Shown: positions 27,631 through 38,545, numbered from the stretch's first letter. The stretch: DNA of 64,000 nt from Bacteroidales bacterium (GCA_017552705.1 JAFZOY010000040.1:48184-112183), one strand, 5' to 3'. Made by a program: numbers and translations. Notes: a model not told the origin generated them from the letters alone.

Positions 27631-30600
27631 ATGAAACGTCTTCTATCCCTATTGATTTGTGCTATCTTCGGAACTTTGCAAGTTTATGCCTACGATTTTA
27701 AAGCAAAAAGTCCAAGCGGACATATGTTGTATTATGACTATATTTCCCAAGAAGAAAAAACGGTAAATGTAACATTCGAAAAAAATGGGAATGAACCGTA
27801 TGAAGATCAGCCTGTTGGCGATTTGATTATTCCGGGGAAAGTGGAGTACAATGGAGAAACGTATGCTGTGATAGGTGTTGGCCAACGCAACGATCGCCCA
27901 TTCTTTAATTGTACAAAATTAACCTCGGTAACAATACAAGAAGGTGTCAAAATTATTGGAGACCAAGCATTTCAAGAATGTACTAAAATAAAAACCATTG
28001 TCCTTCCTAATTCCCTTGAGGAACTTCACTATCCGTTTGCCAAGTGTAAAAATCTCCAATCCATAACGCTATCAAACTCTCTTACATCGTTAGATGAAGG
28101 GCTGTTTTGGGGTTGTGAAAGTTTGGAATCTGTGGAAATTCCAAATTCCGTCACTACAATGGGAACGTCCGTATTCTATCTTTGTCATAATTTGAAATCG
28201 GTAAAACTCCCCGATGGACTTACTAAAATTCGAGAAAGTACATTTCGGGATTGTGAAAGCCTTTCTTCCATAACTCTTCCTAGCAACCTTACCACAATTG
28301 GGAAAGAAGCATTCCAATATTGTGAAAGCCTTACGTCTATTGTTATTCCCGCTTCGGTAAACGACATTGATGTGAATGCATTTGATTATTGTAAAAATTT
28401 ACAGTCTGTCTTTATTGAATCAAAAACTCCTCCGGCATTAGGAGAGAACGCATTCCCTGAGGATGTTAAAATCTATGTGCCATGCGACGCAATCGAAGAA
28501 TATATGAACGACGAGGACTGGTTGCCTTACAAATCAAATCTGAGAACCATATCACATAAAATCTTTGTAAAATCTTCCAATCCTGAATACGGAAACGTTA
28601 CTGTTGAATTGGCAAACGGCTGTGACGACGAATTTACGGCAATCATAACTGCTGTTTCAGAAGACGAAGACAACTATCAGTTTGGCGGCTGGAACGACGG
28701 CAACAAGGACAATCCACGTACCATAACGGTAACAAAAGACACTTCGTTTACAGCCACATTCGGCAAAAAGCCAAAAATTATCAATTTGGAAACAGTAGAT
28801 CCAATCTGTACTTCGGCAACAGGCTCGGCTTCGTTCGACGTAACCAACGGCGTTGCACCATACACTATTCTCTGGAACGATGGCAACACCGACAATCCGC
28901 GTAGCGAAATGACCCCTGGCAAATACTACTTTGTTGCAACAGATGCCGAAGGTTACACTTCCGATACGACATACGTCACCCTTTATCCTAACGAAGACAA
29001 TATGCCGCAGATTTCGTTGAATCCTACCAATCCCATTTGCGAGACAGAAAATGGAGAAATCACAGCAACAGTGAGCGAAGGAACTGAGCCATATACCTAT
29101 AATTGGGGCAAGGCAAAGTTAAAAGAATCAACGTTGGAGAACTTTGAGGATGGGATAATCAACAACCAATTCTATCTATGGGAAATCAACATAGAAAATG
29201 GAGATTATTACATAGTTGATATTCCCATCGAAAATAGTGGTGCAGCCAGCTCTGAACAAGCTATTCACGTACAAGGTAATGAAAATGACAATGTAATATA
29301 CCTACTGCAATTATATCTATCCGATGAACTATCTTTAAACCACGCGACATCTAACTCTTACGGGGTTTCGTTCTACCACAAAGGTTCGTCGGCTGAATTC
29401 AATATCTCTATTGATGGTTATGAATCAAACGGAAATTTCACAATTCCGTATCATAGCGATTGGACGAAAGTTGACCTTTCTTGGGAAGAAATGAATATTG
29501 CACCATATCAAATACCATACATAAGTGAAATATACTGGAATATAAATACCAATCCTGATTTCTGGATAGACGAACTATCCATTTTGGCATACGACGACGA
29601 TGCCGAATCGTTCTCATCGGAGAAAGATGTGCAAAACGTAGCCGCAGGGCAATACATGTTCTCCGTAACCGACAGTTATGGATGTAAGACAATCGCAACA
29701 ACATCATTGAGCAAAGATTTCTCTGTTGTGCCTTCTGTTGAATTGACATCAACAAATCCTATCTGCGAAACTGAAAACGGTACCATTACAGCAACGGTGG
29801 GTGAAGGAGCTGAACCATACACCTACAAATGGTCTGACGGGGCAACCGACAAAGACAGAGAAAATCTGGCAGAAGGCGAATATACCCTAACCGTTACCGA
29901 CGCATACGGTTGTGCAACATCGGAAACGGCCACACTTGAAAAAGATTACAGCATATTGCCTAAATTTTTATTCAACATAAAAAATCCTATCTGCGAAACC
30001 GAGAATGGAGAAATCACCACAACCGTCACAAGCGGAACGGAACCATATTCATTTACGTGGGCCAATATCTTACCTATGCCTGTAAGTAATTTTGAGGATG
30101 GATTAACAAATGAGATCTACACTAACTTTATCATATTCAACGATGCTCATTACGGAGGAACCACAAACATTGACGGTTCGGGAATTGCGGAAGATGGTGC
30201 GCTGGGAACAGATCATTCAATAATCATAAAAGCATCGTCAATTAGCAAAAACTTGAGTGGCGACTTTGCGGGATTCCAAACCTATATAGGTTCAGAAATG
30301 GGCGGTATGTCAAGATTAATTGATGGAATTTCATTCTACCACAAAGGTGAGAAAATCGATTTTCGAGCCATGGGAGATGATGATCTGTTCATGAGAATAA
30401 TACCTAAACACGAAGACTGGACTTTAGTAACATTTTATTTCGACGAAGGATTAGAGCCAAAGGATTTCTTCTGGGTTTACCGAGGGGTGGAAGACTATCA
30501 AAGCTCTATGCAATTCCAAATCGACGAAATCAATCTCTTGATGAAACATTCATCGGATATTACCTCAAAAGACCAAAATGGACTGTCTGCAGGTACGTAT

Positions 30601-31704
30601 AAATTAAAGGTAACCGACTCATACGGTTGTACATATACCGACAGGGTAGAATTGGTCAAAGACGAAAGCAACAAGCCAGTCCTTACCAAAGAATTTGCCA
30701 ATGCAATCTGCGGCCACGATGTGGGCGAAATCACAATTTCGTATGAAAAAGGAAACGAGCCAGTTGAATATTCGTGGGAGGATGGAAGCACTGATTTGAA
30801 ACGTGAGAACTTGGCGGAAGGCACATACACGTTCACCATCACCGACGCATACGGCTGTATGGTAACCGACGAAACAGAAATTGAATATGAATCATTCAAA
30901 TATCAACCAGAATTGGCTTTGGTTACGGTAAGTCAAGAATCGCCTGCGAACTTGGTTGTTTGGCAAAAAGAGGAAACCGAAGCAATCGACTTCTATTCTA
31001 TTTATCGTGAAACAACCAATGACGGAGTTTATGAAAAAATAGACGAGGTTCCATACAATCAAACAAGCATTTTTGTCGATGATAACACCGACAGTCAAAC
31101 AAAGGCTTATCGCTATAAACTTTCAGCAACTGACAATTGTGGAAATGAATCACCACAAAGTCCAAATCATAAAACAATTCACGTAACAATAAACCAAGGA
31201 CTTAATGGAGTGAACAATCTTATCTGGGATCACTACGAAGGTTTCTCTTTTTCAACGTACTCCATTTATAGAATTACAACGGATGGAGTTACTGAGATAG
31301 ATAAAGTTCCATCATCAAACTGGACTTTTTCGGATAAAAATGCTCCGAAAAATATATTGTCATACTACGTTGCAGTCAAATTACCAAAAGAAATCAATGT
31401 AAACGATCCTTTTATAAAAGCAGAAAGCGGTCCGTTCAATTTGGCAATCAGTAACATTGCCGAAGTTGAAAATCAAGAAACTGCAATCGCATTGGTCGAT
31501 GAAAATTCGGTGAACGTATATTCTTCACACAACGCAATCGTAGTTGAAAATGCCGGCGAGAATCAAATCACTATTTGCAACGCAATCGGTCAAACAATCG
31601 CACGTGCAAAAGGTGAAAACAACAGACAGAAAATCTTTGCTGTTGAAGCAGGAATTTACATTGTGATTGTTGGCAACAAGGCAGTAAAAGTTGTAGTGGA
31701 ATAA
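27631..31704 (+). CDS. Giant surface protein: BspA LRRs, SprB repeats with nested jelly-roll-like domains, T9SS tail
   Basis: 1357 aa with a signal peptide (MKRLLSLLICAIFGTLQVYA). Residues about 55-290 are BspA-type LRR_5 units. A short InlB-like module (FGGWNDGNKDNPRTITV) follows, then at least five SprB-type repeats (pattern NPICETENGEI, EPYTYxW, GxYxxxVTDxYGC). Two of them are interrupted by domains of about 150 residues that start NFEDG and contain GxSFYHKG, resembling carbohydrate-binding jelly rolls. Two fibronectin-like domains and a sorting domain (VYSSHNAIVV, GIYIVIVGNKAVKVV) end it. It probably acts as a surface adhesin or glycan binder. Confidence 0.85.
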   Translation: MKRLLSLLICAIFGTLQVYAYDFKAKSPSGHMLYYDYISQEEKTVNVTFEKNGNEPYEDQPVGDLIIPGKVEYNGETYAVIGVGQRNDRPFFNCTKLTSVTIQEGVKIIGDQAFQECTKIKTIVLPNSLEELHYPFAKCKNLQSITLSNSLTSLDEGLFWGCESLESVEIPNSVTTMGTSVFYLCHNLKSVKLPDGLTKIRESTFRDCESLSSITLPSNLTTIGKEAFQYCESLTSIVIPASVNDIDVNAFDYCKNLQSVFIESKTPPALGENAFPEDVKIYVPCDAIEEYMNDEDWLPYKSNLRTISHKIFVKSSNPEYGNVTVELANGCDDEFTAIITAVSEDEDNYQFGGWNDGNKDNPRTITVTKDTSFTATFGKKPKIINLETVDPICTSATGSASFDVTNGVAPYTILWNDGNTDNPRSEMTPGKYYFVATDAEGYTSDTTYVTLYPNEDNMPQISLNPTNPICETENGEITATVSEGTEPYTYNWGKAKLKESTLENFEDGIINNQFYLWEINIENGDYYIVDIPIENSGAASSEQAIHVQGNENDNVIYLLQLYLSDELSLNHATSNSYGVSFYHKGSSAEFNISIDGYESNGNFTIPYHSDWTKVDLSWEEMNIAPYQIPYISEIYWNINTNPDFWIDELSILAYDDDAESFSSEKDVQNVAAGQYMFSVTDSYGCKTIATTSLSKDFSVVPSVELTSTNPICETENGTITATVGEGAEPYTYKWSDGATDKDRENLAEGEYTLTVTDAYGCATSETATLEKDYSILPKFLFNIKNPICETENGEITTTVTSGTEPYSFTWANILPMPVSNFEDGLTNEIYTNFIIFNDAHYGGTTNIDGSGIAEDGALGTDHSIIIKASSISKNLSGDFAGFQTYIGSEMGGMSRLIDGISFYHKGEKIDFRAMGDDDLFMRIIPKHEDWTLVTFYFDEGLEPKDFFWVYRGVEDYQSSMQFQIDEINLLMKHSSDITSKDQNGLSAGTYKLKVTDSYGCTYTDRVELVKDESNKPVLTKEFANAICGHDVGEITISYEKGNEPVEYSWEDGSTDLKRENLAEGTYTFTITDAYGCMVTDETEIEYESFKYQPELALVTVSQESPANLVVWQKEETEAIDFYSIYRETTNDGVYEKIDEVPYNQTSIFVDDNTDSQTKAYRYKLSATDNCGNESPQSPNHKTIHVTINQGLNGVNNLIWDHYEGFSFSTYSIYRITTDGVTEIDKVPSSNWTFSDKNAPKNILSYYVAVKLPKEINVNDPFIKAESGPFNLAISNIAEVENQETAIALVDENSVNVYSSHNAIVVENAGENQITICNAIGQTIARAKGENNRQKIFAVEAGIYIVIVGNKAVKVVVE

Positions 31705-31733
31705 CAAGGATTTTCATATTTCAAAAATATGTT

Positions 31734-31741
31734 TATTTTTG
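31734..31741 (+). promoter_or_regulatory. -7 element upstream of the second giant surface-protein gene
   Basis: TATTTTTG, an exact TAnnTTTG match, 38 nt before the ATG at 31780. No clear -33 box is visible. The gene could also be read through from the first, 75 nt upstream. Confidence 0.45.
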
Positions 31742-31779
31742 CGTAAATAAATGTTACCGAAATAGATAGAGTTATTCCT

Positions 31780-34700
31780 ATGAAAAGACTTCTCTTCCCC
31801 CTATTGGTAGCCATTTTTACGGCAGTACAAACATTCGCCTACGAAATTACTGTACTTTCTTCCAACTCAGAATATGGATTTGTCGATATTCAAGAATGTA
31901 CTTCGTGTGACGAAGAGAACACCTATATTTTATTTGCTGTTCCAACCGACGAATATCATTACCAATTTGGAGGATGGGAAGATGGCAACAAGGATAATCC
32001 ACGTACGGTCACTCTTACTGAAGATGCTACATTTACGGCTATTTTCGGAACAATACCTTCTGTTAGAATAACTGGAGTAACAAATCCTATTTGTACTTCG
32101 GCAACGGGTGAAATTTCTGTTACAGTAAACAATGGCGTTGAACCATATACATACGTATGGAATGATGGAAAATTTGACAATCCGCGTACTAATATGGTTG
32201 CTGGAGTGTACACACTTACTGTGATGGACGCTTTGGGATATTCCTCCATCCCTATGTCCATTAATTTGGATGCAAACGAAGAAAGTGCCCCAGTCGTTAA
32301 TGCAGAGCCTGGCATGCCTTTGCCTATCTGCGATATGTCAAACGGAGTGATTTACGCAGAGGTAATTTCCAATGCCGAAAATCCGGATTATACTTTCTCA
32401 TGGAAAGCACCTTCGGAAACCTTATTTTTGGATTTTGAGAGCAGTAATCAAACTATTTCGGGCGGCACACCCGTGTTGCAGATAAGTCACAATTATGCAT
32501 ATCCAAATAGTTTTTCGAATTTTGAAGAATTGCAGAGTGATGACCAAGGAGCATTGGGAAGCGAACACTCCGCACATGTGGCTATTTCACGCGACACGAT
32601 TGCAAATTTTCAAGTTTCCATTCCTACCAATATTGATATATCAAAAGTAGCAGGTGTGTCATTCTATCACAAAGGCACACCGCTTAAATTCACTATAACC
32701 TACGGCGATGGGGGAACATTGTGGACAAAAAAATACGAATATATTCCCTATAGCTACAATTGGCAAAAAATTACGATTCCATGGTCAAGTTTGCTATTTG
32801 CCAAAAATCCAATTCGTTCGTTTGTGTTCATGACAAACAACGACAATGATAAAAATGAATTCTGGATTGACCAAGTATCCCTCCTTTCGTTTGATGAAGA
32901 ATCTATCGTATTATCGGAGGAGGATATATTAGAGAACGTTCCTTCTGGTTTGTATTTATTAACGGTTACCAACAAAAATGATGAATGTGTTGGATACAAT
33001 AAAGTATTCCTACCTAAGGAGGAATACTTTTTCAAACCCGTAATTGAAATGACAGCGACAAACCCAATATGCGAAGCGGAAAACGGAGAAATTACTGTTT
33101 CTGTCTCCAATGTAGTGGAACCTTGCACCTATGAATGGGCAGATGGAAGCACCGACCCAAACCGTCAAAATCTTCCTGCCGGAGAATACATTCTAACCGT
33201 AACCGATGCACAAACTTGTGCGACAACAGATACCATACGGTTGGTGAAAGATTATGGCACATTGCCCCAGATTTCTTTTGACGCAAAAGACCCTATTTGT
33301 ACGACAGAAAACGGGGAAATCACAGCAAACATAAACCAGGGGGCTGAACCATATACCTATCAATGGTATTCTTCATCTTGGCAAAGATTTATCAACTTTG
33401 AGGATGGTTTAAGAACATTCAGCCAGGCAAAATCGGAATGGAGCACATGGGGCGGCGGCACCGAAATTGAAGGTTCCGGTGTGGTTGAAGGCGGCGTGAA
33501 CAACACAAATCATTCCTTAAAAATCGTAGGAAAGTATATTCCTCTCAACTTCTTTGGCGTTGACAATGTTACCTATACCGCGCCGATAAAAGGAGGTATG
33601 CCATATCTTTATACCGCATGGGGTATCTCGTTTTACCACAAAGGCGATGGTTGCTCGTTTAAAGTTGATGACAGTGTGTATGCTCTTGTTCCCGCGCATT
33701 CGGAATGGACTCGCGTGGTTGTATTATGGGATAGCCCACTAAAACTGTCTTCGTCTGGAATAGAAGACCCCCAAGCATTTCATTGGGCTTATCGTCACGG
33801 TGTTAATGGGTATAAGGAAAGTATTGAGTTTTACTTGGATGAGATTCAAGTCCTCTTTAATTCTCCCAAGGAAGAAACTTCAACCACATTATCTGCCTTG
33901 AGACAAGGAACGTATAGTATTATTGTGGACGATAGTTATGGTTGTAGAGCACTTGATACCATTACGTTGAAAATAGACGAAAGCACGAAACCTCTGATTA
34001 CCAAAACGGTGACGCAGGCATTCTGTGGCCACGAAGTGGGCGAAATCAACCTTTCGTACGAAAACGGCAACGAACCTGTTACAGCCACGTGGGACGATGA
34101 TGACGAAATTACTACCTTGGAACGTTCCGAAGTGCAACCAGGCAAATACAAAATCACGTTAACCGACTCCTATGGTTGCGAAGCAAGCGATTCAACCGAA
34201 ATAGTAGTTGAATCATTCAAATATCAGCCAGAGATCGCTTTGGTCACGGTAAGTCAGGAAACGTCTGCGAACTTGGTCGTTTGGCAAAAAGAGGATACAA
34301 AAGCTATTGACTTCTACTCCATTTATCGCGGGACAAGTTCTGCAAATGTATATGAAAAAATAGACGACGTCCCTTTCAGCCAAACAAGCATTTACTTGGA
34401 CGAAAACACTGATAGCAAGACCAAGGTCTATCGCTACAAAATCTCGGCTACCGACTATTGTGGCCAGGAGTCCCCGTTAAGCAAAAACCATAAGACAATC
34501 AATGCCATGGCAAATCGTGCTTTGCAGCAAGACGTGGTAAACATCTTTTGGGACGGTTACGAAGGTTTTGAATTCTCAACATATTCCATTTATAGAATCA
34601 CCGCAGACGATAAAAAACCAATTGAACCAATAGACCAGGTTCCGTCAACAGATTGGACATACGCTGACTGGAATGCACCTGAAAATACATTGGCATACTA

Positions 34701-35031
34701 CGTGGCTGTTGAATTACCCAAAGTTATCGATGTGAACGAGCCGTTCCAAAAAGCAGAAAGCGGACCGTTTGTGATGGCAATCAGTAACATTGCCGAAGTG
34801 GATAACAATTTGGCAGTTTCCGACATCAAGAACACGGCAAACGTGTATTCATCACACAAAACCATTGTAGTTGAAAACGCCGGCGAAAATCAAATCGTCA
34901 TTTGCAATGCAATCGGCCAAACAATCGTACGTGCCAATGGTCAAAACGAAGTCAAAAAATCATTCGCCGTTGAATCAGGCGTGTACATTGTGATTGTTGG
35001 CAGCAAGGCAGTGAAAGTTGTGGTGGAATAA
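31780..35031 (+). CDS. Giant surface protein, paralogue without LRRs
   Basis: 1083 aa with a signal peptide (MKRLLFPLLVAIFTAVQTFA). It repeats the layout of its neighbour from the InlB-like module onward: SprB-type repeats, two nested NFEDG...SFYHKG domains (about nt 32424-32905 and 33388-33870), two fibronectin-like domains and a nearly identical sorting tail (VYSSHKTIVVENAGENQIVI). The N-terminal leucine-rich domain is absent. The pair looks like a tandem duplication with loss or gain of the LRR part. It is probably exported by T9SS. Confidence 0.85.
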   Translation: MKRLLFPLLVAIFTAVQTFAYEITVLSSNSEYGFVDIQECTSCDEENTYILFAVPTDEYHYQFGGWEDGNKDNPRTVTLTEDATFTAIFGTIPSVRITGVTNPICTSATGEISVTVNNGVEPYTYVWNDGKFDNPRTNMVAGVYTLTVMDALGYSSIPMSINLDANEESAPVVNAEPGMPLPICDMSNGVIYAEVISNAENPDYTFSWKAPSETLFLDFESSNQTISGGTPVLQISHNYAYPNSFSNFEELQSDDQGALGSEHSAHVAISRDTIANFQVSIPTNIDISKVAGVSFYHKGTPLKFTITYGDGGTLWTKKYEYIPYSYNWQKITIPWSSLLFAKNPIRSFVFMTNNDNDKNEFWIDQVSLLSFDEESIVLSEEDILENVPSGLYLLTVTNKNDECVGYNKVFLPKEEYFFKPVIEMTATNPICEAENGEITVSVSNVVEPCTYEWADGSTDPNRQNLPAGEYILTVTDAQTCATTDTIRLVKDYGTLPQISFDAKDPICTTENGEITANINQGAEPYTYQWYSSSWQRFINFEDGLRTFSQAKSEWSTWGGGTEIEGSGVVEGGVNNTNHSLKIVGKYIPLNFFGVDNVTYTAPIKGGMPYLYTAWGISFYHKGDGCSFKVDDSVYALVPAHSEWTRVVVLWDSPLKLSSSGIEDPQAFHWAYRHGVNGYKESIEFYLDEIQVLFNSPKEETSTTLSALRQGTYSIIVDDSYGCRALDTITLKIDESTKPLITKTVTQAFCGHEVGEINLSYENGNEPVTATWDDDDEITTLERSEVQPGKYKITLTDSYGCEASDSTEIVVESFKYQPEIALVTVSQETSANLVVWQKEDTKAIDFYSIYRGTSSANVYEKIDDVPFSQTSIYLDENTDSKTKVYRYKISATDYCGQESPLSKNHKTINAMANRALQQDVVNIFWDGYEGFEFSTYSIYRITADDKKPIEPIDQVPSTDWTYADWNAPENTLAYYVAVELPKVIDVNEPFQKAESGPFVMAISNIAEVDNNLAVSDIKNTANVYSSHKTIVVENAGENQIVICNAIGQTIVRANGQNEVKKSFAVESGVYIVIVGSKAVKVVVE

Positions 35032-35161
35032 GGTTAAAAGAATGACTTGAGAAAATGTAACCCTATTTTCACATATCCTTTCAGGGTGTTTTTGAATTCA
35101 AAGTTCATGCGATCCTCGTTTATTCCCCCAAAAAAATAGCTGTATTTCAAATAAATGTGGT

Positions 35162-36208
35162 TTATTCCGAGAGGAGTTTATATAATTTTTCTGCTTCTTT
35201 TTGCCAATTAAATTTATTTAGGACGTTTTCACGTGGTTCAATAGGTTCTTGCAACAATACGTCTAAATCTACTTTATAATCATACGGATCAATATAATGA
35301 ACTGATTTTTGGTAAATCTCTGGTAAACAAGTTGCTGTTGAAACTATAACATCGGCACCGCACGACATAGCTTCAAGTGGTGGTATGCCAAAACCTTCAT
35401 ATATTGCAGGATGGATAAAGGCTTTGCAATTTTGCATCAGCCATTTTATTTCTCCGTCGGAAAGATATCCTGTAAAATATAAATTGTTGGTTTTTAGGTC
35501 GTCAATTCCTAAATGGGTAAATCCTTCTGCTTTTCCTGTGATAACAAACATGTTATCGGGATTTCTTTTGGCGACCTCTTTTATCCATATAAAATTCTTT
35601 TGCGGAGAGAGACTACTCATTGCGAAAAAGTATTCTCCTTTTTTTACGTTACAGGGCAAACGTTCTTGGATACTGCCATCTATCTCTATATTTTTATAAT
35701 GTTGCCAAGCATTATATATGACCGTTATTTTAGATTCAGGAATGGATAGTATTTGGGAGAGTTTATTTTTGCTGTATTCGCTTACGGTTATAATTTTTTC
35801 GGATTTTCGTGCTGCTATTCTGCACAATAATCGTTTCCAAATCGTTCCTAAAAAACCATAAAGGGAATGCATATATTGTCCGCCGATTTCAAAAACACTT
35901 GCGTCGTGCAGACACACAACTTCGCAATGACCAAAGGCAAAGGTTGATGTAAGGTTTACGCACTTCAAATGGTTTTTTTTCAAGAACGGACCTAAACAGA
36001 ACTGTTCCCATGCCTCACGTTTTAAATTCCCCGTCTGTATGATTTCAATATTTTTGAATTGTGGCAGCCATACTGGATTTGTTGGTGTTACAACACAAAA
36101 CTCTCCTTTTTTTGCAAGTTTATCTAATTGAAATAGCAATTCCGTTGCGAAACGCTCTTGTCCAGTTAGTTTTTTTGTTAAAAATCGTCCGTTGAATGCG
36201 TATTTCAT
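35162..36208 (-). CDS. Glycosyltransferase, family 4 type
   Basis: 348 aa. GT-B fold: N-terminal MKYAFNGRFLTKKLTGQERFA, KIITVSEYSKNKL at the domain junction and the C-terminal donor-site signature KAFIHPAIYEGFGIPPLEAMSCG with the E(x7)E pattern. It is the last gene of the glycan locus, 7 nt after the F420-beta gene. It probably adds one sugar to the repeat unit. Linkage and donor are unknown. Confidence 0.9.
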   Translation of the reverse strand: MKYAFNGRFLTKKLTGQERFATELLFQLDKLAKKGEFCVVTPTNPVWLPQFKNIEIIQTGNLKREAWEQFCLGPFLKKNHLKCVNLTSTFAFGHCEVVCLHDASVFEIGGQYMHSLYGFLGTIWKRLLCRIAARKSEKIITVSEYSKNKLSQILSIPESKITVIYNAWQHYKNIEIDGSIQERLPCNVKKGEYFFAMSSLSPQKNFIWIKEVAKRNPDNMFVITGKAEGFTHLGIDDLKTNNLYFTGYLSDGEIKWLMQNCKAFIHPAIYEGFGIPPLEAMSCGADVIVSTATCLPEIYQKSVHYIDPYDYKVDLDVLLQEPIEPRENVLNKFNWQKEAEKLYKLLSE

Positions 36209-36215
36209 AAAATGT

Positions 36216-37448
36216 TTATTTACAGTGATATCGTTTGTATGTTCGCTTTAAAGATAGGTATAGATTAAACAGTCCTAATTGATTCAAGACTTTCTTTATT
36301 TTAAAACGAATAGGTAAAAAATCCAAAAATAACTTTATATCTCCATCTTTATAGTTTTCCATTTCGTGAAAAAACTCGTCTCTACGAGGATGTTTCGCCA
36401 CAGATTTCCAGAGCATAGCATTAGAGCCAACTGTTTGATGTAATGAAGCTTGCTTCACAACACCCTGAACGGAGCGTATTAGTGTATCTCCCTTTTCTGT
36501 CATTGCAATCAGACAACTACAGCCCATATTCCCTGCATCCACAAGCGATTCGTAGAAATCTCCCACTATAATGTCAGCATGATTATTGATTCCTTTGTAT
36601 TGGCAGTGGCAGCAGGAATTACGAATAAATAAGTTGTCTGTGAACAAGAAAACATACGGGTCGGCAAGGAAAGTAGGCATTCCAATAATTTTAGTTTTTG
36701 CCGTTGCGGAGGTATTATTAGACAAATTTTCCTTAAAGGTATATTTGCAAAATGACTGATTGTATCCCTTAAACGATTTGTCCCGCTGGTTTACGAGCAA
36801 TAGTTTCCCTCCATATTTTTTTTCGAGAGATTTCTTGTATTTCTCCCAGACTAAAGGGGAACCGACCCCATGGCAGATTACGGCAATTGACAAGAGATTT
36901 TCATGTTCTTTGTTACCTAAAAAGAAGTGTAAGCCAGCGGTTTGGCATGGAGTCCCGCAAAACAAAACCTTCCGTCCTTCCGCCAATTCTTTTTTTATGT
37001 GAGAAAAACATCGGTTCAAATCACTTTGAACGTATTTGGAACTTTGCATCCTATGCAAATCTTCTTTTTCCGAAGAGCAAATATGTTCGGCAACGATGCT
37101 CTTATTCCAGATACAACCGCAAACAACACCATTTTGTTGTTGGAAATAAGTACTTACGGCATACACAAATCCTCCTGATGCGGAATCATTTCGCTCTTTT
37201 TCGTTCAAGTAATACAAATAAGTATTTTTCCCGTTAAAATCAGAAAGTGAATACTTACTGACATCGGTTTGAATATTTAAATGAGGACATACACGTTCAC
37301 ATTTTCCACATTGAATGCAAACTGCTTCGTTAACAACGGGCATTAAAAAGCCATTCTCATTTTGTTTCATTGCAATAGCCTCTACGGGGCAACTATTTGC
37401 ACACGACGTACATCCACAACAATCTATATTAAAATCAAACTTTATCAT
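36216..37448 (-). CDS. Ferredoxin / coenzyme F420 hydrogenase beta-subunit-like protein
   Basis: 410 aa. Two 4Fe-4S clusters are encoded at the N-terminus (CCGCTSCANSCP, then CIQCGKCERVCP), followed by the F420H2 dehydrogenase beta-subunit domain (VLFCGTPCQTAGL, CCHCQYKG, IIVGDFYE). Genes of this family are often next to polysaccharide pyruvyl transferases in bacterial glycan loci, where their redox role is not established. It overlaps the pyruvyl transferase gene upstream by 4 nt. Confidence 0.88.
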   Translation of the reverse strand: MIKFDFNIDCCGCTSCANSCPVEAIAMKQNENGFLMPVVNEAVCIQCGKCERVCPHLNIQTDVSKYSLSDFNGKNTYLYYLNEKERNDSASGGFVYAVSTYFQQQNGVVCGCIWNKSIVAEHICSSEKEDLHRMQSSKYVQSDLNRCFSHIKKELAEGRKVLFCGTPCQTAGLHFFLGNKEHENLLSIAVICHGVGSPLVWEKYKKSLEKKYGGKLLLVNQRDKSFKGYNQSFCKYTFKENLSNNTSATAKTKIIGMPTFLADPYVFLFTDNLFIRNSCCHCQYKGINNHADIIVGDFYESLVDAGNMGCSCLIAMTEKGDTLIRSVQGVVKQASLHQTVGSNAMLWKSVAKHPRRDEFFHEMENYKDGDIKLFLDFLPIRFKIKKVLNQLGLFNLYLSLKRTYKRYHCK

Positions 37449-38545
37449 TTCCCCTCTATTGCTGAGTATAGATATTGTAAAGAATGTTCACGTAATGGTT
37501 GAATATTAGATTCAACTTTTGCAAAGTTGGTGTTGAAAATTGAATCCAAATCAAGAGTTTGCGGACTTACCAAATGGTCTGACAACCCGAATTGTTTCAT
37601 CAAAGATGCTCTACGAGGGTCAGCATTGTTTTTAATGGCAGAGACAAATGGTTTCTGGAATATTGTAGAAAACACTGTCCCATGAAATGAATTTGTTACA
37701 ACAAATGAAGCATGTTTTACTAAACTTAAAAATTCTTTTGGACCAACGTCAAGTTTTCGTTTTATGCCCGAAAACATTGCTCGTGGCGGAGGAACTATAT
37801 AGAAAAGTTTATAATTCAGTTTTTTAGCAATAATTTTTGCAAGTTCCACGGCTTCGCTTGCTCCATCCCAAGAGAACAATAAAACGTAAGGTTCTGCAAT
37901 AAGTTTTTCACGGGCTATTTTATTGTATTCATTATCGGTCAGCAATAATGTTGGATCCAAAACCCACTCGCACGAAAGTCCTAATTCTTTTAGAAGGTTG
38001 ACACCAGATTCTTCTCGCATTGATAATGCGTCAAATTCTTTTATCCAAGGTAATAATTCATCTTGTCTTGTTGTAAACTTGTCAACCCATGAGCCAAACG
38101 ATGTTGCATAGGTTATTCTTCGCTGTTTTTTAGGGAAATTCAAATAATACACAGGGCTTTCGTATCGTATTGCAGGGTCAAGATTCCATGTTTGGTCGCT
38201 TCCGCAAATTATGCAATCAAATTCTTCTGCAATACTTTTAACATCTTCTTCAGTAGAACATCGACGAGTTATTGGCAATTCCTTCTGAATAAAATCATTA
38301 AAATTATTGGTACGTTCCTTTAATTGAAAATAATATGGTACACGTGTTACATTTTTTATAATCTCCTTTATATGTTTAGGATACCTGCAAAAAGGATGAT
38401 TTATATCTATAAAATTCTTTGTCTGAAAGTCAATTATTTTACAATCAAGATATTTTTGCCGAACCACAGATTGTAAAGCATACGCTTGAAGACAAGCTCC
38501 ATAGTTAAAACATGCATGATATGTTAAAATACCTATTTTAGTCAT
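37445..38545 (-). CDS. Polysaccharide pyruvyl transferase family protein
   Basis: 366 aa. The family adds a ketal-linked pyruvate to sugar residues using phosphoenolpyruvate. Characteristic segments are visible: GILTYHACFNYGACLQAYAL, CGSDQTWNLDP, YATSFGSW, SMREESG, VLDPTLLL and VTNSFHGTVFS. It overlaps the following F420-beta gene by 4 nt, which suggests coupled translation. A second copy of the family lies at 41798-42919. Confidence 0.92.
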   Translation of the reverse strand: MTKIGILTYHACFNYGACLQAYALQSVVRQKYLDCKIIDFQTKNFIDINHPFCRYPKHIKEIIKNVTRVPYYFQLKERTNNFNDFIQKELPITRRCSTEEDVKSIAEEFDCIICGSDQTWNLDPAIRYESPVYYLNFPKKQRRITYATSFGSWVDKFTTRQDELLPWIKEFDALSMREESGVNLLKELGLSCEWVLDPTLLLTDNEYNKIAREKLIAEPYVLLFSWDGASEAVELAKIIAKKLNYKLFYIVPPPRAMFSGIKRKLDVGPKEFLSLVKHASFVVTNSFHGTVFSTIFQKPFVSAIKNNADPRRASLMKQFGLSDHLVSPQTLDLDSIFNTNFAKVESNIQPLREHSLQYLYSAIEGK

